Below, one piece after another: positions 63,950-64,000 of a DNA stretch of 64,000 nucleotides (its first letter is position 1; the number at the start of each line of letters is the position of its first letter). Origin of the DNA: Pleurodeles waltl (lineage: Eukaryota; Chordata; Amphibia; Caudata; Salamandridae); NCBI RefSeq assembly GCF_031143425.1, contig NC_090451.1, positions 663,366,575-663,430,574 on the forward strand, in the 5' to 3' direction. Both the position numbers and the translations under genes were made by a program. Under the pieces are notes generated by a model. The model made no database searches. It saw only the letters and a program-made list of their open reading frames with translations, and was not told where the DNA came from.

Positions 63950-64000
63950 GGGTGAAGTCGGTGAAGCCGGAGATGGTAACAGCGTCGTCGGTTGGGGAGT

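Larger units (their letters stand above)
58875..64000 (-). mobile_element. DIRS-5: third DIRS subfamily, truncated by the window edge
   Basis: The left end GAACGAGTTACTTACC and ITR (58875 to about 59100), ICR (59408-59516), recombinase, RT-RNase H and gag follow the same order as DIRS-1 and -2, on the minus strand, with clearly different sequence. The gag start, 5' ITR and right end lie beyond 64000. Frameshifts occur in gag, RT and the recombinase N-terminus, while the recombinase catalytic domain is open. Confidence 0.9.

Noticed and set aside
1..64000. CRISPR array, bacterial operons, tRNA or rRNA genes
   Set aside because: No regularly spaced direct repeats, no cloverleaf and no rRNA-like blocks were seen. 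The split kinase gene shows the sequence is eukaryotic.

Overview
The window looks like a stretch of a large amphibian genome, most likely a salamander (newt-like). The only cellular gene I recognise is the dual-specificity splicing kinase CLK2. It is encoded on the minus strand in 12 coding exons between 56,990 (ATG) and 32,756 (stop). The exons join in frame to 502 codons with GT-AG borders at every intron. Everything else recognisable is transposon or repeat. The host assignment is an inference from the tetrapod-like CLK2 sequence and from the abundance of DIRS, L1/Tx1 and Tc1 elements.

Layout, left to right. 1-4,420 holds unclassified interspersed repeats, including a 1.9-kb element with TG...CA ends (element A). 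4,521-13,394 is one full-length L1/Tx1-type LINE on the minus strand with a 13-bp target-site duplication. It was later hit by a DD37E Tc1/mariner transposon (4,751-6,311) and by a hairpin-rich MITE-like element (8,057-8,954). 13,408-18,165 is gene-free, with a GC-rich repeat and a GAGTGG-type minisatellite. 18,165-25,889 is a second copy of element A that carries a DIRS tyrosine-recombinase retrotransposon (DIRS-1). A second, nearly intact DIRS (DIRS-2, 25,920-31,792) begins 30 bp further on.

CLK2 follows, with its poly(A) signals near 32.26-32.53 kb. Its introns hold two decayed sense-oriented DIRS copies (34.7-37.5 and 44.9-49.4 kb), an odd element with inverted ends and a hammerhead-like motif (38.24-39.10 kb), a 1.6-kb TG...CA repeat (39.63-41.25 kb) and a three-unit tandem repeat (45.8-46.7 kb). 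From 58,875 to the window end lies a fifth DIRS, cut by the window edge.

The most interesting material is the comparison of the five DIRS copies. All are on the same strand. Three (DIRS-1, -2, -5) keep the diagnostic internal complementary region (ICR) that joins both element ends. All three carry the same G-rich 15-mer beside the ICR. All five end in a sequence that on the element's sense strand reads as a consensus 5' splice site (GGTAAGT). DIRS-2 has open gag, polymerase and recombinase frames, but its recombinase lacks the segment with the first catalytic arginine. Copy A supplies an unoccupied target site for DIRS-1, showing insertion without target duplication.
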